This document shows positions 47,492 to 59,238 of a DNA stretch of 64,000 nt, piece after piece. Below the pieces are notes generated by a model. It did not search any database and had not been told where the DNA came from. It was given only the letters and a program-made list of their open reading frames with translations. Within the stretch, counting starts at the first letter, position 1, and every line of letters starts with the position of its first letter. The position numbers were made by a program, and so were the translations under genes. Source of the DNA: Pseudomonas atagonensis (GTDB lineage: Bacteria > Pseudomonadota > Gammaproteobacteria > Pseudomonadales > Pseudomonadaceae); NCBI RefSeq assembly GCF_011369485.1, contig NZ_VXCA01000006.1, positions 43,527 to 107,526 of the forward strand, written 5' to 3'.

Positions 47492-47977
47492 TTATTGGGA
47501 ACGGGTGGTGGCCAGACCGGTTTTCTCGGCTGCCTTGATCGCACAGATTTCGTCTTGCTCACCGCCACCGGAACCGGCGACGCCCATGGCGCCAACCAGT
47601 TCGTTCGCGGCGAACAGCGGGATCCCGCCGCCGAGCAAAAGCAGCTCGCCGAGGGTGTTGAGGTTGGCGGTTTCCGGGTTGCTGCGGGCGCGCTCGGCGA
47701 ACAACCGGGTAGGGGTTTTCGTCGACAGCGCGGTGTAGGCCTTGCGCTGACTCGCAGCGGTGTTGTGCGGGCCGACACCGTCGCCGCGCAAGGTGACGAG
47801 CAGGTTGCCGCCCCGATCCAGTACCGACACCGTACCGATGCAGTTGCTCATCGCCGTATCGGCCAGCAACCGGGCGGTTTTCAGGTCGAGATCGGCGTGG
47901 CGCGGCAGTTCCGGCGCCGCGAAAACGCTGGCGCTGAGGCCGACGACCAGGCTGGCGAGAAGATATTTGACGGTCAT
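47492..47977 (-). CDS. GlcG/HbpS-family (DUF336) periplasmic protein
   Basis: This 161-residue protein has a signal peptide (ASLVVGLSASVFA) and the HbpS/GlcG pattern (VSVLDRGGNLLVTLRGDG, GGIPLFAANELVGAMGVAGSGG). HbpS proteins bind heme and act as redox sensors near two-component systems in some bacteria. It is divergent from the HprRS-like genes, and its promoter region holds the HprR-type palindrome. Confidence 0.88.
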   Translation of the reverse strand: MTVKYLLASLVVGLSASVFAAPELPRHADLDLKTARLLADTAMSNCIGTVSVLDRGGNLLVTLRGDGVGPHNTAASQRKAYTALSTKTPTRLFAERARSNPETANLNTLGELLLLGGGIPLFAANELVGAMGVAGSGGGEQDEICAIKAAEKTGLATTRSQ

Positions 47978-48042
47978 GGACAGGCTCCGAAAGCTAAGGA
48001 CGCCACCTTAGCCGCGTCACTTCGTCAGAACCTCGTCAGTCG

Positions 48043-48060
48043 GATTACAAGTTTGTAATG
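48043..48060. promoter_or_regulatory. HprR-type palindrome
   Basis: ATTACAA-GT-TTGTAAT (48044-48059) is a perfect inverted repeat, one or two bases from the E. coli HprR box CATTACAAAATTGTAATG as I recall it. It stands in the 136-bp divergent gap between hbpS-hiuH and the response regulator gene, so it can serve both directions. A direct repeat CGTCAG-N5-CGTCAG (48024-48040) lies just beside it. Confidence 0.7.
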
Positions 48061-48113
48061 GGCAACGCCGCCGAAGGCGCCTAGCCTGTGTGCCTGATCA
48101 ATCGAGGTGTGCC

Positions 48114-48794
48114 ATGCGTTTGCTGGTCGTAGAAGATGAAGCCAAAACCGCGAATTTCCTCGCCAAGGGCCTGGGTGAATCCGGATTTGCCGTGGACGTG
48201 GCGCTCAATGGCCTCGACGGGCGTTATTTCATCGAGCAGCAGGCATACGACCTGATCATCCTCGACGTGATGCTGCCGGGCCTCAACGGCTGGCAATTGC
48301 TGCAACTGATCCGCCAGCGCGGCGCCACGCCGGTTCTGTTTCTGACCGCCAAGGACGCCATCGAAGACCGCGTGCGCGGCCTCGAACTGGGTGCCGACGA
48401 CTATTTACTCAAACCATTCGCCTTTGCCGAATTGCTCGCGCGAGTGCGCACGCTGTTGCGGCGCGGGCCGATGCGCGAGGCCGAGTCGTACAGCATCGCC
48501 GATCTGGAAATCGATGTGCTGCGCCGCCGCGTCAGTCGTGGTGGCCAGCGGATTGCCCTGACCAACAAGGAGTTTGCGTTGCTGCAATTGCTCGCCAGCC
48601 GTCAAGGTGAAGTGCTGTCGCGCACCCTCATCGCCTCGCAGGTGTGGAACCTGAACTTCGACAGCGACACCAACATGGTCGAAGTCGCGGTGCGGCGCTT
48701 GCGCGCGAAAGTCGATGATCCGTACATGCCGAAGCTGATCCACACCGTGCGCGGCGTTGGGTATCAACTGGAAGCGCCCGACGATGCGGGCTAG
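48114..48794 (+). CDS. hprR: HprR-like OmpR-family response regulator
   Basis: This 226-residue protein has a receiver domain (phospho-acceptor Asp51, Lys in LFLTAKD region) and an OmpR-type winged-helix domain (about 130-220). It belongs to the heavy-metal/CusR-HprR branch by pattern. The palindrome upstream and the hiuH neighbour point to HprR, which answers H2O2 or reactive chlorine. GAGGT precedes ATG 48114. It overlaps the kinase gene by 11 bp. Confidence 0.85.
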   Translation: MRLLVVEDEAKTANFLAKGLGESGFAVDVALNGLDGRYFIEQQAYDLIILDVMLPGLNGWQLLQLIRQRGATPVLFLTAKDAIEDRVRGLELGADDYLLKPFAFAELLARVRTLLRRGPMREAESYSIADLEIDVLRRRVSRGGQRIALTNKEFALLQLLASRQGEVLSRTLIASQVWNLNFDSDTNMVEVAVRRLRAKVDDPYMPKLIHTVRGVGYQLEAPDDAG

Positions 48795-50169
48795 GTCGAT
48801 CGCCTGGCGTCTGGCCCTGGCATTTGCGCTGGTCTGCGCTTTGGTCTTGAGCGCCATCGGGGTATTTCTCTACCGTTCGCTTGCCGCCGAAATTGCGTAT
48901 CGCGACGACATGGCCCTGCTCGGGCGACTGGAGCAGGTGCGCGCCTTGCTCGCTGACAGCGACAGCCTCGACGCCTTGCAGGCGCGGCCACGGCTGTACC
49001 AGAACATGCTCGGCAATCTCGACAGCCTGCTGCTGGTGCGCCGCGCCGATGGTTCGAGTGTGATCGGCATCAACCCGCGCCAGCGTGAATTGCCGACTCT
49101 GAAGGCGATCCCGCGCGAGCAAACGCCGCAGCGCCGCGATGTGCTGACCTGGCAAGCGGCGGACGGCGCAGAACTGGCGTTGCTGTCCGGTGAAGCGCAG
49201 GGGCCGAACGGCGAACCGCTGACGGTGATTGCTGGCAAAGTGCTGAGCGAACGTGAGCAGATGCTCGGCAGTTATCGCCTGCGTTTGTATCTCTCAGTCG
49301 GGCTGGGCGCGGTGCTGGCGTTTGCGCTGGGGCTGGTGCTGCTGCGCCGTGGTCTGAAACCACTACGGCAATTGAGCGAAGCCGTGCGCGGCATCGATCT
49401 GCGCAGCCTTGATCAGCGTTTGCCCGCCGCCGGCACGCCCGCAGAATTGCTCGAGCCGGTGCAAGCGCTCAACGGCATGCTGGCGCGTCTGGACGACAGT
49501 GTGCAGCGCCTGTCGCAGTTCTCCGCTGACCTCGCCCATGAAATCCGCACGCCGCTGCACACCTTGCTTGCCAGCAACGGTCAGGCGCTGAACCACCCGC
49601 GCAGCACGGCGGAATATCAGGAAGTCCTGGCTTCGAACATGGAAGAGTTCGAGCGGCTCAAGCGCATGGCGGAAAACCTGATGTTCCTCGCTCGCGCCGA
49701 ACAGGCCGAACGAGCGCTCAACCTGCAATCACTGGATCTGCAAAACGTCGGCAGCGAACTGTGCGATTACTTCGAAGCCCTGGCCGACGACCGCGACCTG
49801 CGCCTGGAAAACCATCTGCACGGCGCACTTCGCGCCGATCAGCAACTGCTGCAACGCGCCCTCGGCAACTTGCTGGCCAACGCCGTGCGGCATGCCGACC
49901 CCGGCACCTCGATCAGCCTGCGTCGACACGATGAGGTGGCCATGTGCTGGTTGCAGATTCACAACCATGGCCCGGCCATTGCGCCCGCGCATCTGGGCAA
50001 ACTGTTCGACCGCTTCTACCGCGTCGATCCGGCCCGCGCTGAGCCCGGGGACTCCGGAGGATTGGGGCTGGCGATCGTGCGGTCGATCATGCAATTGCAT
50101 GGCGGGGAGGTGCGGGTCAGGAGTGATGCTCTCGGCACTGTTTTTGAGTTGGGCTTCTCGGTGAACTGA
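48784..50169 (+). CDS. hprS: HprS-like sensor histidine kinase
   Basis: This 461-residue kinase has two transmembrane segments (about 8-30 and 168-188) around a periplasmic sensor, a HAMP domain, HisKA with catalytic His252 in LAHEIRTPL, and an HATPase domain (N box [11 protein letters not shown] box [10 protein letters not shown]). It belongs to the CusS/HprS-type group. The periplasmic signal (copper, HOCl or H2O2) cannot be told from the sequence. It overlaps hprR by 11 bp. Confidence 0.85.
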   Translation: MRARSIAWRLALAFALVCALVLSAIGVFLYRSLAAEIAYRDDMALLGRLEQVRALLADSDSLDALQARPRLYQNMLGNLDSLLLVRRADGSSVIGINPRQRELPTLKAIPREQTPQRRDVLTWQAADGAELALLSGEAQGPNGEPLTVIAGKVLSEREQMLGSYRLRLYLSVGLGAVLAFALGLVLLRRGLKPLRQLSEAVRGIDLRSLDQRLPAAGTPAELLEPVQALNGMLARLDDSVQRLSQFSADLAHEIRTPLHTLLASNGQALNHPRSTAEYQEVLASNMEEFERLKRMAENLMFLARAEQAERALNLQSLDLQNVGSELCDYFEALADDRDLRLENHLHGALRADQQLLQRALGNLLANAVRHADPGTSISLRRHDEVAMCWLQIHNHGPAIAPAHLGKLFDRFYRVDPARAEPGDSGGLGLAIVRSIMQLHGGEVRVRSDALGTVFELGFSVN

Positions 50170-50177
50170 CTGCCGCC

Positions 50178-50244
50178 ATCGCGAGCAGGCTCACGCCTAC
50201 AATTGGAATGCATTCCCCCTGTAGGAGTGAGCCTGCTCGCGATG
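50178..50244. repeat. REP-like inverted repeat (CATCGCGAGCAGGCTCAC variant)
   Basis: Arms CATCGCGAGCAGGCTCACGC and the reverse complement GAGTGAGCCTGCTCGCGATG flank a spacer, between the kinase and AraC genes. It is a sequence variant of the main REP family. Confidence 0.88.
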
Positions 50245-50273
50245 ACGTCAGATCAGAAAAATCTGATTCTGGA

Positions 50274-51278
50274 TCAGCGCAAGCCATCGCGAAACTGCCC
50301 CGGCGTGATCCCTGTCCAGCGCTTGAACGCGCGGCTGAAGCTGCTGGTGTCGGCGAAGCCGAGCAGGTAGCTGACTTCACTCAGCGAACACTGCGGATCA
50401 CGCAGGTGCAGCAGCGCGAGGTTTTCGCGGCTTTCGTTGAGCAGCGTGTCGAAGCGACAACCTTCATCCGCCAGATGCCGTTGCAGGCTGCGCAGGCTCA
50501 GGTGCAACGCCTGGGCAATCCGCTCGGCACTCGGCTCACCTTCCGGCAATTGTTCTTCGATGGCGTCGCGCACTTTGCGCTCCCAGGTCAGTGGTTTGAG
50601 CTGGGCCATGGTGCGTTTGAGCACGGCTTCATTGTGCTCGGCGAGTTCGGGGTTGGCGTCGTCGAGGTGGCTGTCGAAGTCGGTGAGGGCGAATTCCAGA
50701 CGGTCTTCAGTGCAGGCGAAATGCACGGGGGCGCGAAAGACTTTGTGCCACTGATGCGCATCGACAGGTTCCGGCCGACGCAGGTAAACCGCCAATGGTG
50801 CGTAGTCGCGACCCAGACGATTACGGCAGGTGCGCACGTAAATCGCGGCGAAGGCATCGATGGCTTCGAAGGCCGGTGCGGGATTGCCTGACGGAATTTT
50901 CAGACGGAACAGATAGCGGTCATCGCCGCGGCTCAGATCCAGCTCCAGCGCGTCGCTGACCACCGGGTGATAGCGCACGATACGTTCGAATACCTCACGC
51001 AAGCTGCCACTGGCGACCAAGGCATAACCGAGCGCGTGAAACGTGGTCGGGCTGACAAACCGCGACACCCGAAGGCCGATGGCCGGATCGCCGCTGGACT
51101 GCACCGCAAGCTCCCACAGGCGTGTGGTGCCGGACAGCGGATAACGCGCGTTCGGATCATCCATCAAGTCCGGGTCAAGCCCGGCCTGCTGGCACAGGGC
51201 AGTGCTGTCCAGCCCCAGCGCATCGAGTTGCTTGCGCAAGGCACGGGTCCAGCTGGCGAGGGAGGTCGGTTCCTTCAT
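50274..51278 (-). CDS. AraC-family regulator (arabinose-binding-like N-terminus)
   Basis: This 334-residue protein has an N-terminal AraC_binding_2/OruR-like domain (about 20-205) and a C-terminal HTH_18 double helix-turn-helix (about 232-330; SLSEVSYLLGFADTSSFSRAF). It is divergent from the desaturase gene and is its likely regulator. GGAAG precedes the ATG. The inducer is unknown. Confidence 0.88.
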   Translation of the reverse strand: MKEPTSLASWTRALRKQLDALGLDSTALCQQAGLDPDLMDDPNARYPLSGTTRLWELAVQSSGDPAIGLRVSRFVSPTTFHALGYALVASGSLREVFERIVRYHPVVSDALELDLSRGDDRYLFRLKIPSGNPAPAFEAIDAFAAIYVRTCRNRLGRDYAPLAVYLRRPEPVDAHQWHKVFRAPVHFACTEDRLEFALTDFDSHLDDANPELAEHNEAVLKRTMAQLKPLTWERKVRDAIEEQLPEGEPSAERIAQALHLSLRSLQRHLADEGCRFDTLLNESRENLALLHLRDPQCSLSEVSYLLGFADTSSFSRAFKRWTGITPGQFRDGLR

Positions 51279-51378
51279 GCTGATTGGCGCTTCCGGTCAA
51301 CAGGTTGGCGTTCTCGGCTACCGCGATTCGAACCCTTGCAGGGCAGGATGCGAACATCAATACCCAGAGGATGGAAGC

Positions 51379-52449
51379 ATGGACCGTACTTCTGCAAGTC
51401 CCCAGCGACACAATGCCGCCCAGCGATCAGCACATATTCGCGAAGTGGTGCTGGCCAAAGGTGTCGAACTGCGTGAACGCTTTCCGATACTCAAGCATCA
51501 GGATGCGCTTGGGGCGGGGATTCTGGCCTTTGCCCTGGCCGGGATGATCGGTTCAGCGGCGCTGTACATCACTGGCCACATGGCGTGGTGGGTGTGCCTG
51601 CTGCTCAATGCGTTTTTCGCTTCGCTGACCCACGAGCTTGAGCACGACCTGATCCACAGCATGTATTTCCGCAAGCAGCGGGTGCCGCACAATTTGATGA
51701 TGGGCCTGGTCTGGCTGGCGCGGCCGAGCACGATCAACCCGTGGATCCGCCGCCATTTGCACCTCAATCACCACAAGGTCTCCGGCACCGAGACCGACAT
51801 GGAAGAGCGCGCGATCACCAACGGCGAACCGTGGGGTTTTGCGCGGTTGTTGATGGTCGGCGACAACGTGATGTCGGCGTTCATCCGCATGCTGCGGGCG
51901 GAGAACTGGGCGCACAAGTTCAGCATTATCAAACGCACGCTGAGGGTTTATGCGCCGCTGGCGCTGGTGCACTGGGGCGCGTGGTATGTGTTTCTCGGTT
52001 TTCATGCAGCCAATGGCTTCGCGTACCTGCTGGGTGCGCCGATCGAATGGTCAGCGACGACGTTGTCGGTGATGCAGGTGATCGATATCGCCGCCGTGGT
52101 GATCATCGGCCCGAATGTTTTGCGTACGTTTTGCCTGCACTTCATCAGCTCGAACATGCATTACTACGGCGATGTCGAGCCGGGCAATGTCCTGCAGCAA
52201 TGCCAGGTGCTGAACCCGTGGTGGTTGTGGCCGTTGCAGGCGTTCTGCTTCAACTTTGGCAGCAGTCACGGGATTCATCATTTTGTGGTGAAGGAGCCGT
52301 TCTACATCCGCCAGTTGACCGTGCCGGTGGCGCATAAGGTGATGCGTGAGATGGGCGTGCGGTTTAATGATTTCGGCACGTTTGGGCGGGCGAACCGGTT
52401 TGTTCGTCGGGATGAAGTTGCGGTGTCTGGTGAGGCGGTGGAGGCCTGA
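51379..52449 (+). CDS. Fatty acid desaturase / alkane hydroxylase-type membrane enzyme
   Basis: This 356-residue protein has histidine boxes HELEH (85-89), HLNHH (128-132) and HGIHH (near 290), with at least four membrane segments, so it is a di-iron fatty acid desaturase-superfamily enzyme. It differs from DesA in box sequence. The acyl substrate is unknown. ATG 51379 with GGAAG upstream is chosen; the longer frame from 51202 overlaps the AraC gene and is rejected. Confidence 0.87.
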   Translation: MDRTSASPQRHNAAQRSAHIREVVLAKGVELRERFPILKHQDALGAGILAFALAGMIGSAALYITGHMAWWVCLLLNAFFASLTHELEHDLIHSMYFRKQRVPHNLMMGLVWLARPSTINPWIRRHLHLNHHKVSGTETDMEERAITNGEPWGFARLLMVGDNVMSAFIRMLRAENWAHKFSIIKRTLRVYAPLALVHWGAWYVFLGFHAANGFAYLLGAPIEWSATTLSVMQVIDIAAVVIIGPNVLRTFCLHFISSNMHYYGDVEPGNVLQQCQVLNPWWLWPLQAFCFNFGSSHGIHHFVVKEPFYIRQLTVPVAHKVMREMGVRFNDFGTFGRANRFVRRDEVAVSGEAVEA

Positions 52450-52456
52450 CAAGCTG

Positions 52457-52634
52457 CCCTCACCCTAGCCCTCTCCCAGAGGGAGAGGGGACCGACCCGG
52501 GGATATTGAAGAGTTACGCTGAAGTGAAAGAGCTTTGTCGAATCCATAATCGATCCGATTTTTCAGGTCGATGGTTGACGAAAGACACCTCGGTCAGTCC
52601 CCTCTCCCTCTGGGAGAGGGTTAGGGTGAGGGGC
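52457..52634. repeat. Large intergenic inverted repeat, CCCTCACCCTAGCCC family
   Basis: CCCTCACCCTAGCCCTCTCC at the left pairs with GGGAGAGGGTTAGGGTGAGG at the right. A second copy lies at 60159-60338. Both sit at convergent gene ends, one on each side of the ats genes, and each arm also folds on itself. Confidence 0.85.
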
Positions 52635-52647
52635 TCTTGATCCGGCC

Positions 52648-55084
<2,437 letters not shown>

Positions 55085-55088
<4 letters not shown>

Positions 55089-56683
55089 GCGTGTCTCCAG
55101 CGGGTCGCGCGAATTTCCAGGCGTTGGCCAATGAGGTTGAGCAGGGCGCCGGTCAGACCGACGAAAAGCATGCCAGCCATGATCAAGTCCATGCGCAGCA
55201 GTTGTTGTGCGCCGATCATCTGACTGCCGATGCCGCCGTTGGACGGCATGAAATATTCGGCGCCGATGGTGCCGAGCCAGGCGTAGATCAGGCTCAACCT
55301 GAGCCCGGCGAAAATCCCCGGCGCGGCGCCTGGCAGTACCAGACAGCGCAGTCGCTGAGCGAGGCTCAGGCGCAGCACTTGCGCCGCCTCGTTGAGTTGC
55401 GGCGAAAGGGTGGCGACGCTGCGTTGGGTGGCGATGAACAAGGGGAAAAACGCGGCGAGGGCGACGAAGACCCACTTGGCCAGTTCACCCAGACCGAACC
55501 ATGCGGTGAGCAACGGCACCCAGGCGAAAATCGCGATCTGACGGATCGCGGCGAGGGTAGGGCCGAACAGCCGTTCACTGGTACGCGACAGACCCAGCAG
55601 CAGGCCGAGCGCAAAGCCGAGTCCGCCGCCCAACAGCAACCCACCGAGGGTGCGGCCCAGGCTCAGGGCCATGCCGGAAATCAGGCTGCCGTCGAGCAAG
55701 CCGTGCCACGCGGTGATCAGCACGGCCAGCGGGCTCACCAGAATATTGGCGTCGACCCATTGCCGATCATTTGCCAGTTGCCACAGGGCCAACAAGCCCA
55801 GCGGCAACAGCCACGGTTGCAGGCGCTGCCAGCCTTCGTAGCGCGGGCCGCGGCGAATTTCCGCAGTTGCCGGGTGCGGCCAGTGCACCAGTTTTTTGTC
55901 CAGCAGACCGATACCGCGATCCATCGCTACGCCGATCAGGCCGATGACCACGATGCACACGAACACGATGTCGAGCATGAACAGTTGCCGTGCCCAGACC
56001 ATCAGGTAACCGATGCCTTCGCTGGAGGCGAGCAGTTCGACGGCGAGCAGCGACGTCCAGCCGGCGGCCAGCGCCAGACGCACTCCCGCCATGAAAGCGG
56101 GCAGGGCGGCAGGCAACACCAGGCGACGAATCAACAAGCGTGGCGGCAGGCGCAACACGGCAGCGGCTTCACGCAGTTTCGGTTGCGCATCGCGCACGCC
56201 GACCAGCGTGTGCAGGGTCACCGGGACGACAATGGCTTTGATCAGCACCACCAGTTTCAGCACTTCGCCGATGCCGAAAAACACCATGAACAGCGGAATC
56301 CACGCCAGCGTCGGCACCTGCGCGAGGCCTGCAAAAGTCGGGAAGACCAAGCGTTCGAGGCAGCGACTGAAACCCAGCGCAGCACCGAGTAACGCGCCGG
56401 CAGAAATTCCTGCGAGCAAGCCCCAGAACAACCGTTGCAGGCTGATCCACAGATGGCTCCACAGCTCGCCCTGAGACAGTTCGACCGCGCTGGTCCACAC
56501 CAGCGACGGCGCTGGCAGGATCTGCTCGCTCATCCACTGATTGCGCGCCGCCAGCCACCACAGGGCGAACAGGCCCAGTGGCAGTAACCACGGCAACAGG
56601 CGTTGACTCAGGCTGGGCCAGGTGCGCCGGCTTTTCAGCTGCGTTGCAGGCAGCGGCAGGCTGAGCAGGGATTGACGGGCCAT
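55085..56683 (-). CDS. atsB: Sulfate-ester ABC permease AtsB (two fused permease domains)
   Basis: This 532-residue protein carries two consecutive permease halves (about 25-260 and 285-525), each with about six membrane segments and an EAA loop (LREAAAVLRLPPRLL; LNEAAQVLRLSLAQR). Two related start segments (LLPWLLPLGLFALWWLA; LQPWLLPLGLLALWQLA) show an internal duplication. One polypeptide thus forms the whole channel. GGAGG precedes the ATG. Confidence 0.94.
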
Positions 56684-56728
56684 GGGTGACCTCCGTTGTC
56701 GGGTTGCATGGCTGACCGCTTTGCTTCT

Positions 56729-56818
56729 GTGGGAGTGGGCTTGCTCACGAAAGCGTCGTATCGGTCGCCGAATGTGTTGGCTGACACGACGCCTTCGTGA
56801 GCAATCCCGCTCCCACGT
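56729..56818. repeat. REP/BIME inverted repeat
   Basis: TGTGGGAGTGGGCTTGCTCA pairs with TGAGCAATCCCGCTCCCACG; the two arms include GTCGT/ACGAC inner ends. It stands next to the atsB start. Confidence 0.85.
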
Positions 56819-56902
56819 GGGTTCGCGGTGTATGCAAAATCGATCTAATAAAATTTAAATCAATGCTATTGGGAGATAAGCCAGACCATTTAAGGCTTCT
56901 GG

Positions 56903-56925
56903 CCAATACGCATCCAATGCATTCG
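56903..56925 (-). promoter_or_regulatory. ATGCATT box upstream of atsR/atsB
   Basis: Read on the minus strand this is GAATGCATTGG followed by ATGCGTATTGG. The same 10-base core AATGCATTGG occurs on the plus strand at 62052-62061 and 63121-63130 upstream of other sulfate-ester genes. The two half units are 11 bp apart, one helical turn, fitting a LysR-type regulator. Confidence 0.5.
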
Positions 56926-57089
56926 AAGAATATTTTCGATGCTGTTAATGCATACGTCGCTGTAAGCCCCGTCATAGCCTGCTTAGCGTTAAAAGCTATA
57001 AAAATGTGCATTTATAGTATTTAAGCGAAGGTGCTGCTTCAGCCTACTTTCGGCTCCTCAACGCCCGTCGTGATCAAGGAGCTGCACCC

Positions 57090-58103
57090 ATGAACCTTCC
57101 CTTCAAACGCGTTTTCAGTCGGTTTGCCGTCCCGGCGCTGGCGGGTCTGCTGGCGTTCACCGCCCACGCTGACGAACTCAAGGAAATCCGCATTGCCGTG
57201 CCCGATCTGAGCGCCGGCACTCAGCACAGTGGCGGCGGCGTGGTCGACGTGCTGCGCGATCAGCAGATTTTCGAGAAGGCCTTCGCCGAGCAGGGCATCA
57301 AGATTCAGTGGAGCTTCTTCAAAGGCGCCGGGCCGGTGATCAATGAGGCGTTTGCCAACGGTCAGGTCGATCTGGCGTATCTGGGGGATCTGGCGGCGAT
57401 CATCGGCAAATCCAACGGGCTGGATACGCGATTGCTCAGTGCCAGCGCCCGTGGCGTGAAACAGTATCTGGGCGTGGTTCCGGGGTCGGGGATCAAGACC
57501 TTGCAGGATCTCAAGGGCAAGCGTGTAGCGATCTTCCGTGGCACGGCGACGCAGTTGTCGTTTGATGCAGCGCTGGCCAGCCAGGGTCTGAGCGAGAAGG
57601 ATCTGAAGGTGATCAATCTCGACTTCAATGCGGCCGTCGCAGCACTGGCCGCCAAACAGATCGATGCATCGTGGGGCAGTTCCGGACTGACCGCACTGCA
57701 GGCCAAAGGTCTGGCCGAGTTACCGGTGAACACCAAGGATCTGGGTGGCGCCGGCAGTGTGCAGTCGGTGCTGGTCGGCACCGGCAAGTTTGTCGATGCG
57801 CACCCTGAAGCCGTGGCGAAGTTGCTGAAAGCTCAGCAGCAAGCGGTGGAATGGTTGACGCAAGACAGCAACAAGGCAGCTTACGTGCAACTGGTGTCGG
57901 GTCTGGCGAGCTATCCGCCGGTGATCCTCACTCAGGATCTGCAGGATCAGAAACTCAGCGACGTATTCCCCTCGACGCTGGATCCGGTATTCCTCGGCAA
58001 GCTGCAGGATTCGGTGGACCTGGCGGCGAAGGAGAAGCTGATTCGCAAGCCGTTCAAGGTGAGCGACTGGGTGGCGCCGGAGCTCGCCGCTGCCAAGCTT
58101 TGA
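57090..58103 (+). CDS. atsR: Sulfate-ester-binding periplasmic protein AtsR
   Basis: This 337-residue protein has a signal peptide (VPALAGLLAFTAHA) and the SsuA/TauA-type periplasmic fold (IRIAVPDLSAG; VDLAYLGDLAAIIG; GIKTLQDLKGKRVAIFRGTATQL). It feeds AtsBC. It is transcribed away from atsBCA. AGGAG precedes the ATG. Specific ligand (aryl or alkyl sulfate) cannot be told. Confidence 0.9.
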   Translation: MNLPFKRVFSRFAVPALAGLLAFTAHADELKEIRIAVPDLSAGTQHSGGGVVDVLRDQQIFEKAFAEQGIKIQWSFFKGAGPVINEAFANGQVDLAYLGDLAAIIGKSNGLDTRLLSASARGVKQYLGVVPGSGIKTLQDLKGKRVAIFRGTATQLSFDAALASQGLSEKDLKVINLDFNAAVAALAAKQIDASWGSSGLTALQAKGLAELPVNTKDLGGAGSVQSVLVGTGKFVDAHPEAVAKLLKAQQQAVEWLTQDSNKAAYVQLVSGLASYPPVILTQDLQDQKLSDVFPSTLDPVFLGKLQDSVDLAAKEKLIRKPFKVSDWVAPELAAAKL

Positions 58104-58116
58104 GTGTCTAGCGCTT

Positions 58117-58132
58117 GGCTTGCTCGCGAAAG
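58117..58132. repeat. Single REP half-unit
   Basis: GGCTTGCTCGCGAAAG is a lone arm of the REP family between convergent atsR and the LysR gene; no partner arm is near. Confidence 0.6.
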
Positions 58133-58136
58133 GGCC

Positions 58137-59057
58137 TTAAACAGCGACGCTGACTTCCTGCCGATCCACCGCCACCAATGTCTCGATCATTGCCCGTGCC
58201 GCCGGCGAAAGCCGAAACCCGGTGCGACTGACAATCCCGCAGCGGGCGTTCATGCTCTCGAGGTTCTGCGGCAGGTTGCGCCAGTGCAACAACACCAGCG
58301 AGCCCTTGGCGATATCCTCGTGGAACGCCTCCTCCGTACCGATGCCAATGGCATTGGATTGCAGCACTACCTTCACCAGAGCCGGAAAATGCTCGGTCTC
58401 GATGGTCGGTGAAAAATCGATGCGGCCACTGAGGTTTGCCAGCAGTTTACGAATGCCCGGCGGGATCAGCGTGGTCGCCAGCGGATAGTCGAACATGTCA
58501 TTGGTCGACAGGCTTTCCTTGGCCAGCAACGGATGCCCCGGCCGGCAGAAAAACACCCCGCGCTTGGGCGTCAGTGGCTGCGTCTGAAAATTTGGATCGG
58601 ACTCGAAATGGCGGATGTCGGCGATGAAGAATTCGATCTCTTCACGGCTCAGGGCGCGGCTGAGTTTTTCCCAGTTATCTACCTGAAAACAGGTGCGCAC
58701 TTTCGGGTGTGCGTTGATGAATTGCGCCACCGCGTCGGGCACCAGTTTCACCGCCGGTGCCGGGCCGCACCCAAAGTGCACCTCACCGGCATCGAGCTTG
58801 GTCATCTGCGTCACTTCCGCGCTGAGCAACGCCGCGCCCTGCACCAGGCTCAAGGCGTGCTGCAAGACTACCTGGCCTTCGGGCGTGGGGCGCAAATCCT
58901 TGTTGCCGCGATCCACCAGCACGCAGCCGAACTCCTGCTCCAGCCCTTGAATGCTGCGGCTGAACGCCGGTTGGGTGATGCCCATGGCGTCGGCCGCGCG
59001 GACAAAACTGCGGTGTTCGTTGAGGGCGATGAAGTAGCGCAACTGGCGAAGATCCAT
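58137..59057 (-). CDS. LysR-type regulator (SftR-like)
   Basis: This 306-residue protein has an N-terminal winged helix-turn-helix (MDLRQLRYFIALNEHRSF... QPAFSRSIQGLE) and a LysR substrate domain. It is divergent from atsK, the place of sftR in Pseudomonas putida, which represses sulfate-ester genes until the ester is present. ATG 59057 has GGA at suitable spacing; ATG 59072 lacks this. The symbol is withheld because a second LysR gene lies at 62152. Confidence 0.88.
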   Translation of the reverse strand: MDLRQLRYFIALNEHRSFVRAADAMGITQPAFSRSIQGLEQEFGCVLVDRGNKDLRPTPEGQVVLQHALSLVQGAALLSAEVTQMTKLDAGEVHFGCGPAPAVKLVPDAVAQFINAHPKVRTCFQVDNWEKLSRALSREEIEFFIADIRHFESDPNFQTQPLTPKRGVFFCRPGHPLLAKESLSTNDMFDYPLATTLIPPGIRKLLANLSGRIDFSPTIETEHFPALVKVVLQSNAIGIGTEEAFHEDIAKGSLVLLHWRNLPQNLESMNARCGIVSRTGFRLSPAARAMIETLVAVDRQEVSVAV

Positions 59058-59124
59058 ATGCTTTTCCGGCATCCTAAAAATAGCTCGAAGGCATTTGCGA
59101 CGAGGGTTGCTTGAGGTTTTAAAT

Positions 59125-59136
59125 GCAAGCTCTTAT
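59125..59136 (+). promoter_or_regulatory. GCAAGCTCTTAT element upstream of atsK
   Basis: This 12-mer differs by one base from GCAATCTCTTAT at 63159-63170 upstream of the TonB receptor gene; the distances to the ATG are 114 and 103 bp. A shared regulator site is likely; which LysR protein binds it is unknown. Confidence 0.4.
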
Positions 59137-59238
59137 TCCGTCAACGAAGCATGTGAATATCTATTAGATGTAAATGGAATATAGATAGAGCGTTGTTTCG
59201 CTGCCGTCCAACCGCAAGCAGTCGATGAGGGTCTACCC

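Larger units (their letters stand above)
56684..57089. other. 406-bp divergent region atsB-atsR
   Basis: Besides a REP pair (56729-56818) this AT-rich gap holds the promoters of atsBCA and atsR and the ATGCATT box at 56903-56925, plus a further TTAATGCATAC at 56945-56955. No gene is seen. Confidence 0.75.

Noticed and set aside
51202..51378. Extended start of the second desaturase by 59 codons
   Set aside because: It would run through the 5' end of the AraC gene on the other strand; ATG 51379 has a ribosome site and begins the conserved protein.
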